A stretch of 64,000 nucleotides of DNA, taken from positions 1-64,000 of the forward strand of contig CAMTOJ010000001.1 in the NCBI GenBank assembly GCA_947074145.1, read 5' to 3'. Position numbers and translations under genes: made by a program. The notes beneath the pieces are model-generated. The model searched no databases. It was not told the DNA's origin and saw only the letters and a list, made by a program, of their open reading frames with translations. This document shows, one piece after another, positions 54,967-64,000 of the stretch (position 1 is its first letter; each line of letters starts with the position of its first letter). This DNA comes from an uncultured Bacteroidales bacterium. Its GTDB lineage: Bacteria > Bacteroidota > Bacteroidia > Bacteroidales > JAUNSR01.

Positions 54967-57366
54967 ATGAGGATTTTACATATATTTTTCTTTTTCTTTT
55001 TTATTACATCTTTTGTATCCGCTCAATTACGTATTAAGATTTCGGGTGTTGTAACAGATACTGACGGATCTCCTATAGAATTGGTACATGTTAGAACTAA
55101 AAACGGTGTAGGTGGTACTTTTACAGATTTTAAAGGGAAATATGAACTTCCTATCCTCTCTTCTGATACAGTAGATATTGTTTATTCTTCAATAGGATAT
55201 AAAAATATTACACGCCGTTTATTTGCTCCTCCGAGTGATATAACAATGAATATTCGTATGACTTCAAATATTGAAGCACTTGGCGAGGTTCATGTAACAA
55301 GTCATCGCGTCCAACCTAATACAATGGAGAAAATTGATATGACTCAAGCTAAACTTATGCCTGATGCATCTGGTAATAGTGTCGAGGCTTTAATCTCTTC
55401 AATGGCAGGTGTAAATTCAAATAATGAATTGAGTTCTCAATACTCTGTAAGAGGTGGTAATTTCGATGAAAATGCGGTATATGTCAATGGAATTGAAGTA
55501 TATCGTCCTTTACTTGTACGTTCGGGACAACAGGAAGGCTTGAGTTTTATTAATCCCGACATGGTATCATCAATCAGTTTTTCTTCCGGTGGTTATTCCG
55601 CGGAATATGGCGATAAGATGTCCTCCGTGCTTGATATAACCTATAAAAAACCGGAAGAATTTGAGGGTTCCGCATCTATTTCTCTTCAGGGAGCTTCTGC
55701 TTCTGTTGGACAGAGCATAGGGAAATTTACACAGGTTCACGGTATTAGATATAAAACAAATTCTTTACTATTAGGAACCCTTGATACAAAGGGTGAATAT
55801 AATCCGAATTTCTTTGATTATCAGGCTTATTTAAACTTCAACTTAAACAAGAAACTTAGCCTCGGCGTACTTGCAAATATATCTCAAAACAATTATAACT
55901 TTCGTCCCGAAAGTCGCTCTACCTCTTTTGGTACCATACAGGATGTAAAACAGTTTAAAGTATATTTTGATGGATGGGAAAAGGATATTTTCCGTACTTT
56001 CTTCGGTGCGGCTACTTTGAATTACGTTGCTACCGAGAAAACTTCCCTACAACTTCTTTTGTCTGCTTTCGCAACCGACGAAACTGAGACTTATGATATT
56101 CGTGGAGAATATTGGCTTGATCAATCTCAGGCTGATGATTCTCAGGGACAAGGCTCATTGGGTGTGGGTGCTTATCAGGAACATGCCAGAAACAAATTGA
56201 ATGCAAAAGTGATAGCTGCAGCTTTAAAAGGGGTAACAAATATCAATTCAAATAGTGTCAGCTATGGGATAAATCTTCAAAAAGAGATTATATCGGATAG
56301 AGTTGCCGAATGGGAAATGCGTGATTCCTCTGGTTATTCTATTCCTAATGCCGACAATGCAATAGATATGTATTATGCACTTAGATCAAAATATACAATA
56401 AACTCTTTAAGAGTCGGAGCTTATATTCAGGATACATATCGCTTTAATACTTCTGCCGGGCGAATAATTGCAACCGGCGGGATTCGTGCTTCATATTGGT
56501 CATTTAATAAAGAGTTTATCTTAAGTCCTCGTGCATCAATTGGATTCATCCCTGAAAATATAAATAATTTCACAGCCCGTTTTGCTACAGGAGTTTACTA
56601 CCAATCCCCATTTTATAAAGAGTTTAGGGATACATTAAGGAATTCAGATGGAAATCTTGAAGTCAAACTCAACGATAAAATAAAATCACAAAGATCGATC
56701 CATTTTATCTTAGGAGCCGATTACTCCTTTCGAGCAATGAACAGACCTTTTAAGCTAACGACCGAACTTTATTATAAAAAACTTGATGATATTATTCCCT
56801 ATGAGGTCGATAATGTCAGAATAAGATATTATGGAGAAAATTGTGCAAAAGGTCATATAGCCGGTTTAGATTTTAAATTATACGGAGAATATGTTCCCGG
56901 AACAGATAGCTGGCTTACATTCTCATTGATGCAGGCAAAAGAGGAGATCAATGGAATAAAAGTACCTCGTCCTACTGAGCAACGCTATTCTATCGGCCTG
57001 TTTTTTAATGATTATATCCCAATGTTTCCTAAGTTTAAGATTAGTCTTAAGGCGATATGGAATGATGGTCTTCCTTTTGGCGCACCTTCAGGTGGCAGAA
57101 GTTCAGCAGTGTTTCGTACACCTGCTTACCGAAGAGTTGATATTGGTCTTTCACGATGCTTTAATGCTGATAACGACCGTTTTATGAATCGTGGTATGTT
57201 TTCTCATTTGAAGAATATATGGCTTGGTGTGGATGCATTTAATCTACTTGACATCGATAATGTAAATTCATACTATTGGGTAAATACAGTTGTGGGTGAT
57301 CAATATGCTGTTCCTAATTATCTTACAGGACGACTTATAAATGTAAGGCTTACGGTTGATTTCTAA
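54967..57366 (+). CDS. TonB-dependent receptor with N-terminal regulatory domain
   Basis: A 799-residue outer-membrane protein. After a signal peptide (about 1-18, VSAQ) comes a carboxypeptidase-regulatory-like beta-sandwich (ISGVVTDTDGSPIELVHV ... GTFTDFKGKYELP). A plug domain follows (VEALISSMAGVNSNNELSSQYSVRGGNFDENAVYVNGIEVY) and then the barrel, ending RLINVRLTVDF. It lacks a SusD partner, so it is not a Sus-type pair. The ligand is unknown. The convergent comEC gene follows with only 83 bp between and no obvious terminator. Confidence 0.93.
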   Translation: MRILHIFFFFFFITSFVSAQLRIKISGVVTDTDGSPIELVHVRTKNGVGGTFTDFKGKYELPILSSDTVDIVYSSIGYKNITRRLFAPPSDITMNIRMTSNIEALGEVHVTSHRVQPNTMEKIDMTQAKLMPDASGNSVEALISSMAGVNSNNELSSQYSVRGGNFDENAVYVNGIEVYRPLLVRSGQQEGLSFINPDMVSSISFSSGGYSAEYGDKMSSVLDITYKKPEEFEGSASISLQGASASVGQSIGKFTQVHGIRYKTNSLLLGTLDTKGEYNPNFFDYQAYLNFNLNKKLSLGVLANISQNNYNFRPESRSTSFGTIQDVKQFKVYFDGWEKDIFRTFFGAATLNYVATEKTSLQLLLSAFATDETETYDIRGEYWLDQSQADDSQGQGSLGVGAYQEHARNKLNAKVIAAALKGVTNINSNSVSYGINLQKEIISDRVAEWEMRDSSGYSIPNADNAIDMYYALRSKYTINSLRVGAYIQDTYRFNTSAGRIIATGGIRASYWSFNKEFILSPRASIGFIPENINNFTARFATGVYYQSPFYKEFRDTLRNSDGNLEVKLNDKIKSQRSIHFILGADYSFRAMNRPFKLTTELYYKKLDDIIPYEVDNVRIRYYGENCAKGHIAGLDFKLYGEYVPGTDSWLTFSLMQAKEEINGIKVPRPTEQRYSIGLFFNDYIPMFPKFKISLKAIWNDGLPFGAPSGGRSSAVFRTPAYRRVDIGLSRCFNADNDRFMNRGMFSHLKNIWLGVDAFNLLDIDNVNSYYWVNTVVGDQYAVPNYLTGRLINVRLTVDF

Positions 57367-57449
57367 TTTTTCTTTTTCCGTATAAATAATTTAGTCCTAT
57401 ATAAACAAGATAATTTACATATGTTTTCATATTATATACAATTGTAAAT

Positions 57450-59693
57450 TTACTCATATATAATGAATGCTCCATCTTTAGAAATATCATGAGTTTTTAT
57501 ACCTAAAGAATCAGCCTCTGATAAAATCCGATTTTTATAAAACTCACTCAAAGAGGACGAGATTATTATTTTATCATAATTAAATAGGTTATTGATCTCT
57601 TTTAATGAACCTTTATATCCTTTTGTAAGAACGGCATAATCTATATTAATTTTATAATCAGATTGTTTATTGTTAAACTCATCGTCAATTATACAGAAAT
57701 TGTAGTTTTTTACTCTGATAAGTCCTCCTCTTTTCACCAATAGTTTATCCTGCGAATCGTCATCGGTAACTATTTTTGAACTATATATTTTCATTCTATT
57801 ATTTATCCTTTTTGTTATCATTTCGATTTTATCTCTATTTATAATTGAATCTTTAGATATTATAAACTCTTTATGCTCATCTTTAAGAAGACAATGAATA
57901 CTTGTATTCTCATAGTTATTAGGTATATAGATACTTATATTAGGTTTTAGAATATATATTATATTATTAGAGATAAAAATTGAAACTAAAATCAAAGAAT
58001 AGATAATATGTTTTGATTTTTTTGTTCTGGTGTATAGAGTAATCATTCCTATAAACAACATAATAATTATTATTTCTATCCCCGAAATAAATATATTGCT
58101 AAAGCTAAGCCAGCTAAAAGAGTTAGAAAAAAATATGGTCGTCCCATTAATAAAAGATGTTATACCATCTATAATATATGACAACACAGATAGGTTTATC
58201 TCAAATATTTCCATTAAAAATAGATGTAATAACAATATTGAAAATAATGGAAATAGAAGTGGAATAACAATTAAATTAGTGATTATGAAGCTAAAAGGGA
58301 TGATATTAAAATAATAAACACTTATAGGAAGAGTTAATATTTGGGCAGATACGGAAAGATTTATCAATGAAAGAATTTTCATTTTCTTTCTTTCAATCCA
58401 TAATGCAATAGATCTCATATTTTGAGGCATGATGGATGTGAGATATGTTATTTTATCACTCTCTTTTATTGATATTGATCTGTCATAATATAGTTTTTCA
58501 ATAATCGGATAATATATTAAAATAGAAAGTACAGCTACAAAGCTTAATTGAAACCCCACATCATATATGAAGAAAGGATTATAAATTAGCATAATAAAGG
58601 CTGTTATGCTTAATGCCGATAAAGAATTATTTCTCTGAAAAAATATTCTCGATATTATTATTATCGATATCATAACAGATGCTCTTACCACAGATGCCGA
58701 AAGACCGGCCACAAAACAGAATATTATTATACCCATTAATGAGAGTAATAATTTCAATACTCTTCCTCTAATCAAAAGTAAAGGTGCAAGAATCCATGAT
58801 AAAATAAGATATATTATACCTGTATGCATTCCGCTTACTGCAAGAATATGGGATAAACCGGACATTGCAAAATAGCCTCTTTGTTCCTCATTTATTTCAC
58901 TCTTTTCCCCTATTGTTAAGGCTTTTAGAAAAGCAATATTCTCTCTTTTACTACTAATTCCTTCTATAATAGTTTCAACTTTTTTTCTGATCTTAATACT
59001 TTTATCGGTAATAAAATTCTCTTTTCCTGTTTCGACGACACATAATGAATCCGCATAGAAACAATATTCAATATTTCTATTTTTCATATATCCTTCATAG
59101 TTAAATTCAAAAGGATTTACTCTATTCTTGATCTTTCGTAATGTGCCATAACACAATAAAATGGTATTTGAATTAAGAGATATAAGTGTATCGGAAAATT
59201 TTTTCGGAAAATACGTAGACAACGAAAAATATCCATTTTTCATATTATTTTCATTGCCGTTATTAATCCCTTTTTTTGATAAATTAGATATGCATTGAGA
59301 GGTGTAATGTTGATATTTTCCCTCTCTATTATTATTCTTACTTGTTCCAAGTTTCAAATAAACAATGTGTTTATCATCCTTTATTTTTTTATACTCATTA
59401 TTTTTATTTTCATTCACTCCTACATTTAGCTGAGCTATTAAAAAAAAGATTAGATAGATATTTAGAGTGAAAATTTTACTGTAGATAAACTTTATATATG
59501 CAGAAAAAGGAAAAAAATAAATAACACAAATAGCAAAACATATTAAAGTCATAATAATATTAATGGTTTTATTATACAACCATTCATAACTTAATACTCC
59601 TATTATATAGCAAATTAATAAAGGAAGAATCGGAGCATCATTAATATGTATATTCTTTTTCAATATAACTTTCTGATTATCTATTTCTAACAA
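57450..59693 (-). CDS. comEC: ComEC/Rec2-family DNA uptake channel
   Basis: A 747-residue polytopic inner-membrane protein. The competence domain has the hallmark GYFAMSGLSHILAVSGMHTGIIYLILSWIL near residue 275, preceded by an N-terminal DUF4131-like domain with several TMs. The C-terminal ~140 residues (from about 605) are soluble, but I see no HxHxDH metallo-beta-lactamase motif, so it is the short form. ComEC passes single-stranded DNA across the membrane in transformation; whether this organism is competent is unknown. Confidence 0.9.
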   Translation of the reverse strand: MLEIDNQKVILKKNIHINDAPILPLLICYIIGVLSYEWLYNKTINIIMTLICFAICVIYFFPFSAYIKFIYSKIFTLNIYLIFFLIAQLNVGVNENKNNEYKKIKDDKHIVYLKLGTSKNNNREGKYQHYTSQCISNLSKKGINNGNENNMKNGYFSLSTYFPKKFSDTLISLNSNTILLCYGTLRKIKNRVNPFEFNYEGYMKNRNIEYCFYADSLCVVETGKENFITDKSIKIRKKVETIIEGISSKRENIAFLKALTIGEKSEINEEQRGYFAMSGLSHILAVSGMHTGIIYLILSWILAPLLLIRGRVLKLLLSLMGIIIFCFVAGLSASVVRASVMISIIIISRIFFQRNNSLSALSITAFIMLIYNPFFIYDVGFQLSFVAVLSILIYYPIIEKLYYDRSISIKESDKITYLTSIMPQNMRSIALWIERKKMKILSLINLSVSAQILTLPISVYYFNIIPFSFIITNLIVIPLLFPLFSILLLHLFLMEIFEINLSVLSYIIDGITSFINGTTIFFSNSFSWLSFSNIFISGIEIIIIMLFIGMITLYTRTKKSKHIIYSLILVSIFISNNIIYILKPNISIYIPNNYENTSIHCLLKDEHKEFIISKDSIINRDKIEMITKRINNRMKIYSSKIVTDDDSQDKLLVKRGGLIRVKNYNFCIIDDEFNNKQSDYKINIDYAVLTKGYKGSLKEINNLFNYDKIIISSSLSEFYKNRILSEADSLGIKTHDISKDGAFIIYE

Positions 59694-59720
59694 TATCGGA
59701 AAGTAAATGTTTTAAAAGAA

Positions 59721-59754
59721 ATTACCCGTATCATGCCTATATGATACGGGTAAT
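59721..59754 (-). terminator. Terminator of rpe
   Basis: ATTACCCGTATCAT pairs perfectly with ATGATACGGGTAAT around a 6-base loop, followed on the minus strand by a T-rich TTCTTTT. It lies between rpe and comEC, which start 28 bp beyond it. Confidence 0.85.
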
Positions 59755-59875
59755 AATGATAATTGATAATAAAGGAGGTCATCTAAATAGTTTGTGTTTT
59801 CATTTTGGTAATAGATGTGAGTTAATAAAGAAGGTATGTATTGAGGGATGCCTCCATTTATCATCGTTACATTAA

Positions 59876-60526
59876 CTATATTTGCTTAAATTGTTTAATT
59901 GTTTGAATCGGATCAGGGGATTTAAAAATATAATTCCCGGCGACAAGTATATCGGCTCCTGCATTTTTCATTTTACGACCGGTCTCAAGATTAATTCCTC
60001 CGTCGACTTCGATTAATGCATTTGATCCTTTTTTTAGTATCAGTTCTTTTAATCTTTCACATTTAGAGATGCTGTTATCTATAAATTTCTGACCTCCGAA
60101 CCCCGGATTAACAGACATTATTAAGACCATATCAACATCTGATATTATTTCTTCAAGTAAAGAGATCGGAGTTGCCGGATTTAAAGTAATTCCTGCTCTC
60201 ATTCCTGAAGTTTTAATTTGATCTATCGCTCTATTCAAATGAGGTGTTGCTTCATAATGTACATTCATTATTTCTGTTCCCAGATCCTTCACTTCATTTA
60301 GAAACTTCATTGGCTCTGTTATCATCAAATGTACATCGAGAGGTTTTGTTGATAGTTCTTTTACATATTTCAATACCGGAAAGCCGAAAGAAATATTTGG
60401 AACAAAGACCCCATCCATTATATCTATATGAAGGTAATCAGCCTCACTTTCGTTTATAATTTGAATATCTCTTTCCAAATTACCAAAATTGGCAGATAAT
60501 AACGAAGGCGATATTTTAATACTCAT
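59876..60526 (-). CDS. rpe: Ribulose-phosphate 3-epimerase
   Basis: A 216-residue TIM barrel interconverting ribulose-5-phosphate and xylulose-5-phosphate in the pentose phosphate pathway. Signature segments are PSLLSANFGNLERDI, HIDIMDGVFVPNISFG (metal His and catalytic Asp), MSVNPGFGGQKF and IEVDGGINLETG. A -7 element TACATTTG lies at 60557-60564 on the minus strand, 30 bp upstream. Monocistronic. Confidence 0.97.
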   Translation of the reverse strand: MSIKISPSLLSANFGNLERDIQIINESEADYLHIDIMDGVFVPNISFGFPVLKYVKELSTKPLDVHLMITEPMKFLNEVKDLGTEIMNVHYEATPHLNRAIDQIKTSGMRAGITLNPATPISLLEEIISDVDMVLIMSVNPGFGGQKFIDNSISKCERLKELILKKGSNALIEVDGGINLETGRKMKNAGADILVAGNYIFKSPDPIQTIKQFKQI

Positions 60527-60556
60527 TGTTTTTAGTTCATATTACGAATTCTTATG

Positions 60557-60564
60557 CAAATGTA
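60557..60564 (-). promoter_or_regulatory. -7 element of rpe
   Basis: TACATTTG on the minus strand (TAnnTTTG), 30 bp before the rpe start. No properly spaced -33 element is apparent. Confidence 0.45.
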
Positions 60565-60780
60565 ATAATAAATTAATCAAATTCTAATTTCAAGTATTAT
60601 AGTTTCTCATATTACCTAAATTTTGGATTACGTTTATTAATTTGATAATACATAATTATCATAAATTATAGTAATAAACAAATAAATTAACTAAAAGGTT
60701 GAGTGAAAAATTGAATTATTTTTTTCAAGTTGTTATGAAAGATACTTATAATAAAAAATTCAAAACATGATAAAAGACAA

Positions 60781-60823
60781 GGATGCAAACTCAACTTCTT
60801 GTATTTCAGTTGATTTTGCATCC
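60781..60823 (-). terminator. Terminator of the sigma factor/small protein unit
   Basis: GGATGCAAACTCAACT pairs with AGTTGATTTTGCATCC with one mismatch. It lies about 50 bp beyond the stop of the small gene at 60872. Confidence 0.8.
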
Positions 60824-60871
60824 CTCTTAATTGTGCTAAATTCTTTTTTAGTTAGAAGAAAATACTTTTCT

Positions 60872-61027
60872 TTAATTTAAAACATTTGCAATTTTAACAC
60901 TATTCGGATTATATGTTCTTGCAAATAATCTTAGAAGAGCTAACGTTTCCTCTTTTGGGTTAACCGTTTTTTTGGTTTTCAAGGACTTTTCTTCTTTTGT
61001 TTTTAAAGGAGTAGAAATTTTGTTCAT
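60872..61027 (-). CDS. Small basic protein downstream of ECF sigma factor
   Basis: A 51-residue open frame from ATG (61025-61027) to TAA (60872-60874), too short for most ORF callers. It is Lys-rich at the N-terminus, with KEETLALLRLFARTYNPNSV toward the end. I recall small Bacteroidales proteins with the same KEETLxxLRxFARxY core next to this kind of sigma gene; I have not checked this. It lies 95 bp after the sigma gene in the same orientation and is followed by a terminator. Confidence 0.72.
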   Translation of the reverse strand: MNKISTPLKTKEEKSLKTKKTVNPKEETLALLRLFARTYNPNSVKIANVLN

Positions 61028-61121
61028 AGGCCATTGTTTTTAAACATTCATATATAAAACGACCGTTTCTACTCATATATTGTATTGATATTCTTAATAA
61101 ATGCTAATTTTTTTTTTTGAA

Positions 61122-61703
61122 TTAAAGTGTCAGAGCAATTCCATTCTCGTCTGCTATTTTTCTTATGTTAATAAGAGCATACCTCATACGACCCAAAGCT
61201 GTATTTATGCTGACATTTGTAAATTCTGCAATATCTTTAAAACTCAGATCTTTATAATATCTCATAATCACAACCTCCTTTTGATTTTCCGGAAGAGTGT
61301 CAATTATTTTCCTCAGATCACTATGTATCTGATTATTCACAATAATATCTTCAATATTCCCATCGCAAAGATCTCTATTGTTTAGCAGATCAAATTCACA
61401 TTCATCATTGGATACCGTTTTTCCGTTTTTTTCCTGACGATACATGTCAATGATAAGATTATGAGCAATACGTGTAATCCATGCTCCAAATTTTCCTGAG
61501 TCTGTGTAACGGTTTTGTTTAATAGTAACGATTGCTTTGACGAATGTCTCTTGGAATATATCTTCAGCTATATCATTGTTTTTTACAATGAAATTGATAT
61601 AAGAAAGCAGTTTACTTTGATGTCTGGAAAGTAAAATATCAAAAGCCTCGTTGTAACCTTTAGCATAGAGCGTGACAAGACGCTCATCCGATAGATTTTT
61701 CAT
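61122..61703 (-). CDS. ECF-type sigma-70 factor
   Basis: A 193-residue extracytoplasmic-function sigma factor. Region 2 is visible as FQETFVKAIVTIKQ with the helix-turn GAWITRIAHNLIIDMYRQEK. Region 4 is DTLPENQKEVVIMRYYKDLSFKDIAEFTNVSINTALGRMRYAL, the DNA-binding helix-turn-helix. The start at MKNLSDE omits three upstream codons. There is no adjacent anti-sigma FecR gene. It resembles the housekeeping ECF found singly in most Bacteroidales. Confidence 0.92.
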   Translation of the reverse strand: MKNLSDERLVTLYAKGYNEAFDILLSRHQSKLLSYINFIVKNNDIAEDIFQETFVKAIVTIKQNRYTDSGKFGAWITRIAHNLIIDMYRQEKNGKTVSNDECEFDLLNNRDLCDGNIEDIIVNNQIHSDLRKIIDTLPENQKEVVIMRYYKDLSFKDIAEFTNVSINTALGRMRYALINIRKIADENGIALTL

Positions 61704-61949
61704 GTTAATCAAATTTGTTATTCGGAGTAAAGGTGCTTTCTATAGGCTTGACAATTTTAGGGTTATTATTTAGATGGCAAATAAAACAGTTTTTTTGTGA
61801 TTAAAGAACAAAAAGTCTCTTTTTTTTCCAATTCTAAGCTATTTTAATACTTATTTATATTAATATTTATCTTTGAGATTAAGATTATATAATATAAATA
61901 CAAATAATTGGCATGAACCATTTTTGGATATATCTTTTCTTAAGAGTAA

Positions 61950-63011
61950 TTATAACCATTTTTTTTTCTTAAAATATATGAGCATAAAAAGAGCTAAACA
62001 TATCATTATTATACATAATATGTAATAAGAAAACCTCCCCTCAAGAAATGGCATATGTTGAAAATTCATACCATATATACCTGCAATGAAAGTAAGTGGA
62101 ATGAAAATAGCAGAAAAGATTGTCAAAACCTTCATCACATCATTTACACTATTAGATATATTAGCGTTATAGCTATTTTGCTGGTCTGAAATCATTGAGT
62201 GATAAATCTCAATAACTTCAAGCGCCTGAGTAGTTAAACCCTCAAGATCTTTAAGATAATTGTATGTTCTTTCGTTTATCAATTCAGAATCAGAAACCAG
62301 GAATCTGCTAATAAGCTCTTTCACAGGACGAACATTTTTTCTTATATAAGCGAGTTCTGTTTTAAAATGATATATTTTTTCAATAATCTCTTTTCCGTTT
62401 TCTGTTATCTCCTGCTCCTGCTCCTCAATATAGCTTCCCAAAGTCTCAATATTGTAAATATAATGATCCACCAAAGTGTCCATCATTGCATAACATAAAT
62501 AATCAGTCGATAAAGCTCGTATTCTTGTGCGTCCATCTTTTATTCTTTTTAATATATCGTTGAAATTATCTTTAGGACTTTCCTGAAACGATATAAGATA
62601 ATTTTTTCCAACAATTATTGACACCTGATCAACATGAAACTTATTAACTTCATCATCTATATACATTGATTTCATTATCACATAAAGATGATTCTCATCA
62701 TCCATAAACTTAGGCCGTTCATCAGTATTTAGGATATCTTCCATAAATAGAGAATTAAGATTAAATTTTTGTCCTAATTGTTCTATAAGTGTAATATCAT
62801 GTAATCCATGAATAGAGATCCATGTAATATACTGATCAGAGAGATAATCCTCTATTTTATTAATACTGTTTACAGTTTCACTTTCAAAAATATCCTGATT
62901 ATATTTGATAATGGTTATCGACGGGGTTTCGATTTTTTGTTTACCAATAAAAATCAACGATCCCGGTGCTGCACCTTTTGACTTCTGTTTATCCTTGAGA
63001 AATCGTGCCAT
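61950..63011 (-). CDS. corA: CorA-family magnesium/cobalt transporter
   Basis: A 353-residue inner-membrane pentameric channel. A long soluble N-terminal domain with a helical funnel (about 180-290) is followed by two C-terminal TMs. The loop between them carries the invariant GMN filter as IYGMNFQHMPFLE. Mg2+ is the usual substrate. Monocistronic; it diverges from the GH3 gene across about 290 bp, where I see no conserved element. Confidence 0.95.
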   Translation of the reverse strand: MARFLKDKQKSKGAAPGSLIFIGKQKIETPSITIIKYNQDIFESETVNSINKIEDYLSDQYITWISIHGLHDITLIEQLGQKFNLNSLFMEDILNTDERPKFMDDENHLYVIMKSMYIDDEVNKFHVDQVSIIVGKNYLISFQESPKDNFNDILKRIKDGRTRIRALSTDYLCYAMMDTLVDHYIYNIETLGSYIEEQEQEITENGKEIIEKIYHFKTELAYIRKNVRPVKELISRFLVSDSELINERTYNYLKDLEGLTTQALEVIEIYHSMISDQQNSYNANISNSVNDVMKVLTIFSAIFIPLTFIAGIYGMNFQHMPFLEGRFSYYILCIIMICLALFMLIYFKKKKWL

Positions 63012-63304
63012 ATATTTGCCTTGTTAATTAATTATTTCACTTATTTGTAAAGAGTTATTAGGCTTTACTTAAGTAATAACAATAAAAAGAAAAAAAAGAT
63101 TTAATAATTCATTAATCTATAAACATCCTTCTCCTATATATAAATAATTATAGATGATTATAATTAAAGTTCAATATCTTTTTGAGTATGATTTGATTCA
63201 CTTTATTTAATCTCTATCAGACATTGATATATCATTAATTATACTAATTTTGGTTATATCACATTACATAAAAGCTTACATCACATTATATAATATAAGA
63301 TATC

Positions 63305-64000
63305 ATGATTAAATATATTTTACCTGTACTCTCGGCACTTACTATTTTAACCTCCTGTACTGAAAGAGATGCAAAAAAAGAGTTAAAAAGCAAGATTGGC
63401 CAAATGCTTATAGTAGGTTTTCAAGGTACATCTCTTGATGAAAAGATCTCTAAAGAGATTAAGAATAATAATATAGGTGGTATAATACTCTTTGAAAGAA
63501 GTCTAAGTAATCCACAAGCTCCACGGAATATTGTAAATAAAGAACAACTTCTAAATCTTACAGCTCAGCTTAAAGCTTTGAATGAGATACCAATGCTGAT
63601 AAGCATTGATCAGGAAGGTGGTACGGTAGCCAGGCTTGCTCCGGATCGAGGATTTTATAATCCGCCATCAGCAATGTATATAGGTAATCTATCATGCATT
63701 GATTCCTCGCGTTATTATGCAGGGCGAAATGCTATGCAATTAGAAGAGTTGGGAATTAATATGAATTTCACTCCTTGTGTAGATATGATAGTCAATCCTG
63801 ACAACCCTATTATTGCCCTTCGAGAAAGAGCCTTTTCAAACAATCCCGATATAATAGTAAAAGAAGCTGAAGTTGTTGTTCAGGAGCACCGTAAACATGG
63901 TATTATTACCTCTTTAAAGCACTTTCCCGGTCACGGAAGTTCCAAAACAGATTCCCATTTAGGCCTAACAGATGTTACGAATACATATATTGAAGAGGAA
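63305..64000 (+). CDS. GH3 beta-N-acetylhexosaminidase-like lipoprotein, 3' end cut by window
   Basis: 232 codons are visible. A lipoprotein signal peptide ends at Cys18 (ALTILTSCTERD). The GH3 barrel follows: KIGQMLIVGFQGTSL, NIGGIILFERSLSNPQ, ISIDQEGGTVARL, NMNFTPCVDM, and KHFPGHGSSKTDSHLGLTDV, the NagZ-type motif whose His/Asp act in catalysis. NagZ-type enzymes release N-acetylglucosamine from muropeptides. Here it is exported rather than cytosolic. Bacteroidales relatives often carry a C-terminal serine-hydrolase domain, which would lie outside the window. Confidence 0.92.
   Translation, partial: MIKYILPVLSALTILTSCTERDAKKELKSKIGQMLIVGFQGTSLDEKISKEIKNNNIGGIILFERSLSNPQAPRNIVNKEQLLNLTAQLKALNEIPMLISIDQEGGTVARLAPDRGFYNPPSAMYIGNLSCIDSSRYYAGRNAMQLEELGINMNFTPCVDMIVNPDNPIIALRERAFSNNPDIIVKEAEVVVQEHRKHGIITSLKHFPGHGSSKTDSHLGLTDVTNTYIEEE

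Noticed and set aside
59712-59864. A 50-codon minus-strand frame after rpe (MINGGIPQYIP...)
   Set aside because: It runs through the perfect rpe terminator hairpin (59721-59754), starts 12 bp after the rpe stop and has no recognisable motif. Better explained as chance.
1-64000. CRISPR arrays, prophage, integrons, rRNA operons and intact insertion sequences
   Set aside because: Read on both strands; no regularly spaced repeats, transposase, integrase or rRNA sequence was found.

Overview
The window reads as a chromosomal stretch of an AT-rich member of Bacteroidota, most likely order Bacteroidales. The evidence is lineage-typical content: SprA of the type IX secretion system beside ruvA, a pyrophosphate-dependent phosphofructokinase, cytochrome bd preceded by a DUF4492 gene, DUF4836 and DUF4494 proteins, a ComEC with no obvious metallo-beta-lactamase domain, and TAnnTTTG -7 promoter elements. 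I cannot name a genus. Bases 1-46 are not biological: they match the Illumina TruSeq P5 adapter including an 8-base i5 index, so the window starts at an uncleaned contig end and luxS is cut there. The right edge cuts a GH3 gene.

Layout. 0-6.7 kb: truncated luxS, glutaminase, a YtxH-like protein, then a two-gene operon of an anSME-like radical SAM/SPASM enzyme with altered active-site residues and an OsmC-fold protein with displaced cysteines, facing a degenerate GH105/GH88-like protein and a PLP aminotransferase. 6.9-14.3 kb: nadE, a PIF1/RecD-like helicase, and the DUF4492-cydA-cydB operon followed by a palindromic repeat. 14.4-18 kb: small accessory genes (YwbE, alpha/beta hydrolase, lipoprotein, a frameshifted fragment, two tandem outer-membrane barrels). 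18-26 kb: ruvA-sprA. 26.6-28.7 kb: an RluA-family pseudouridine synthase and an M16 peptidase. 29-36 kb: a minus-strand housekeeping run (glycosyltransferase, dihydroorotase, rmuC, ligA, dapA). 36-39.7 kb: engB, DUF4494 and yggS facing pfp.

40-44 kb is accessory and decaying: small hypotheticals, a gene lacking its 5' end, and a degenerate partial copy of the intact DUF486 gene about 1 kb away. 44-49 kb: an NDP-sugar nucleotidyltransferase, a DUF4836 lipoprotein and an ABC transporter pair. 49-51.2 kb: an arginine decarboxylase (pyruvoyl type, Thr-Ser processing site) with an APC antiporter, resembling the chlamydial AaxB/AaxC module. 51.7-55 kb: tRNA-Trp and a compact five-gene operon (nitroreductase, membrane protein, DUF2520, KdsC-like, Maf). 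55-64 kb: TonB-dependent receptor, comEC, rpe, an ECF sigma factor with a 51-residue downstream gene, corA, and the start of a GH3 lipoprotein.

Most of the window is ordinary core genome. The best candidates for something undescribed are the radical SAM/OsmC-like pair at 2.4-4.0 kb and two intergenic palindromic repeat types. No CRISPR array, rRNA, intact insertion sequence or prophage was seen. Functional calls are from reading motifs by eye; no database search was run.
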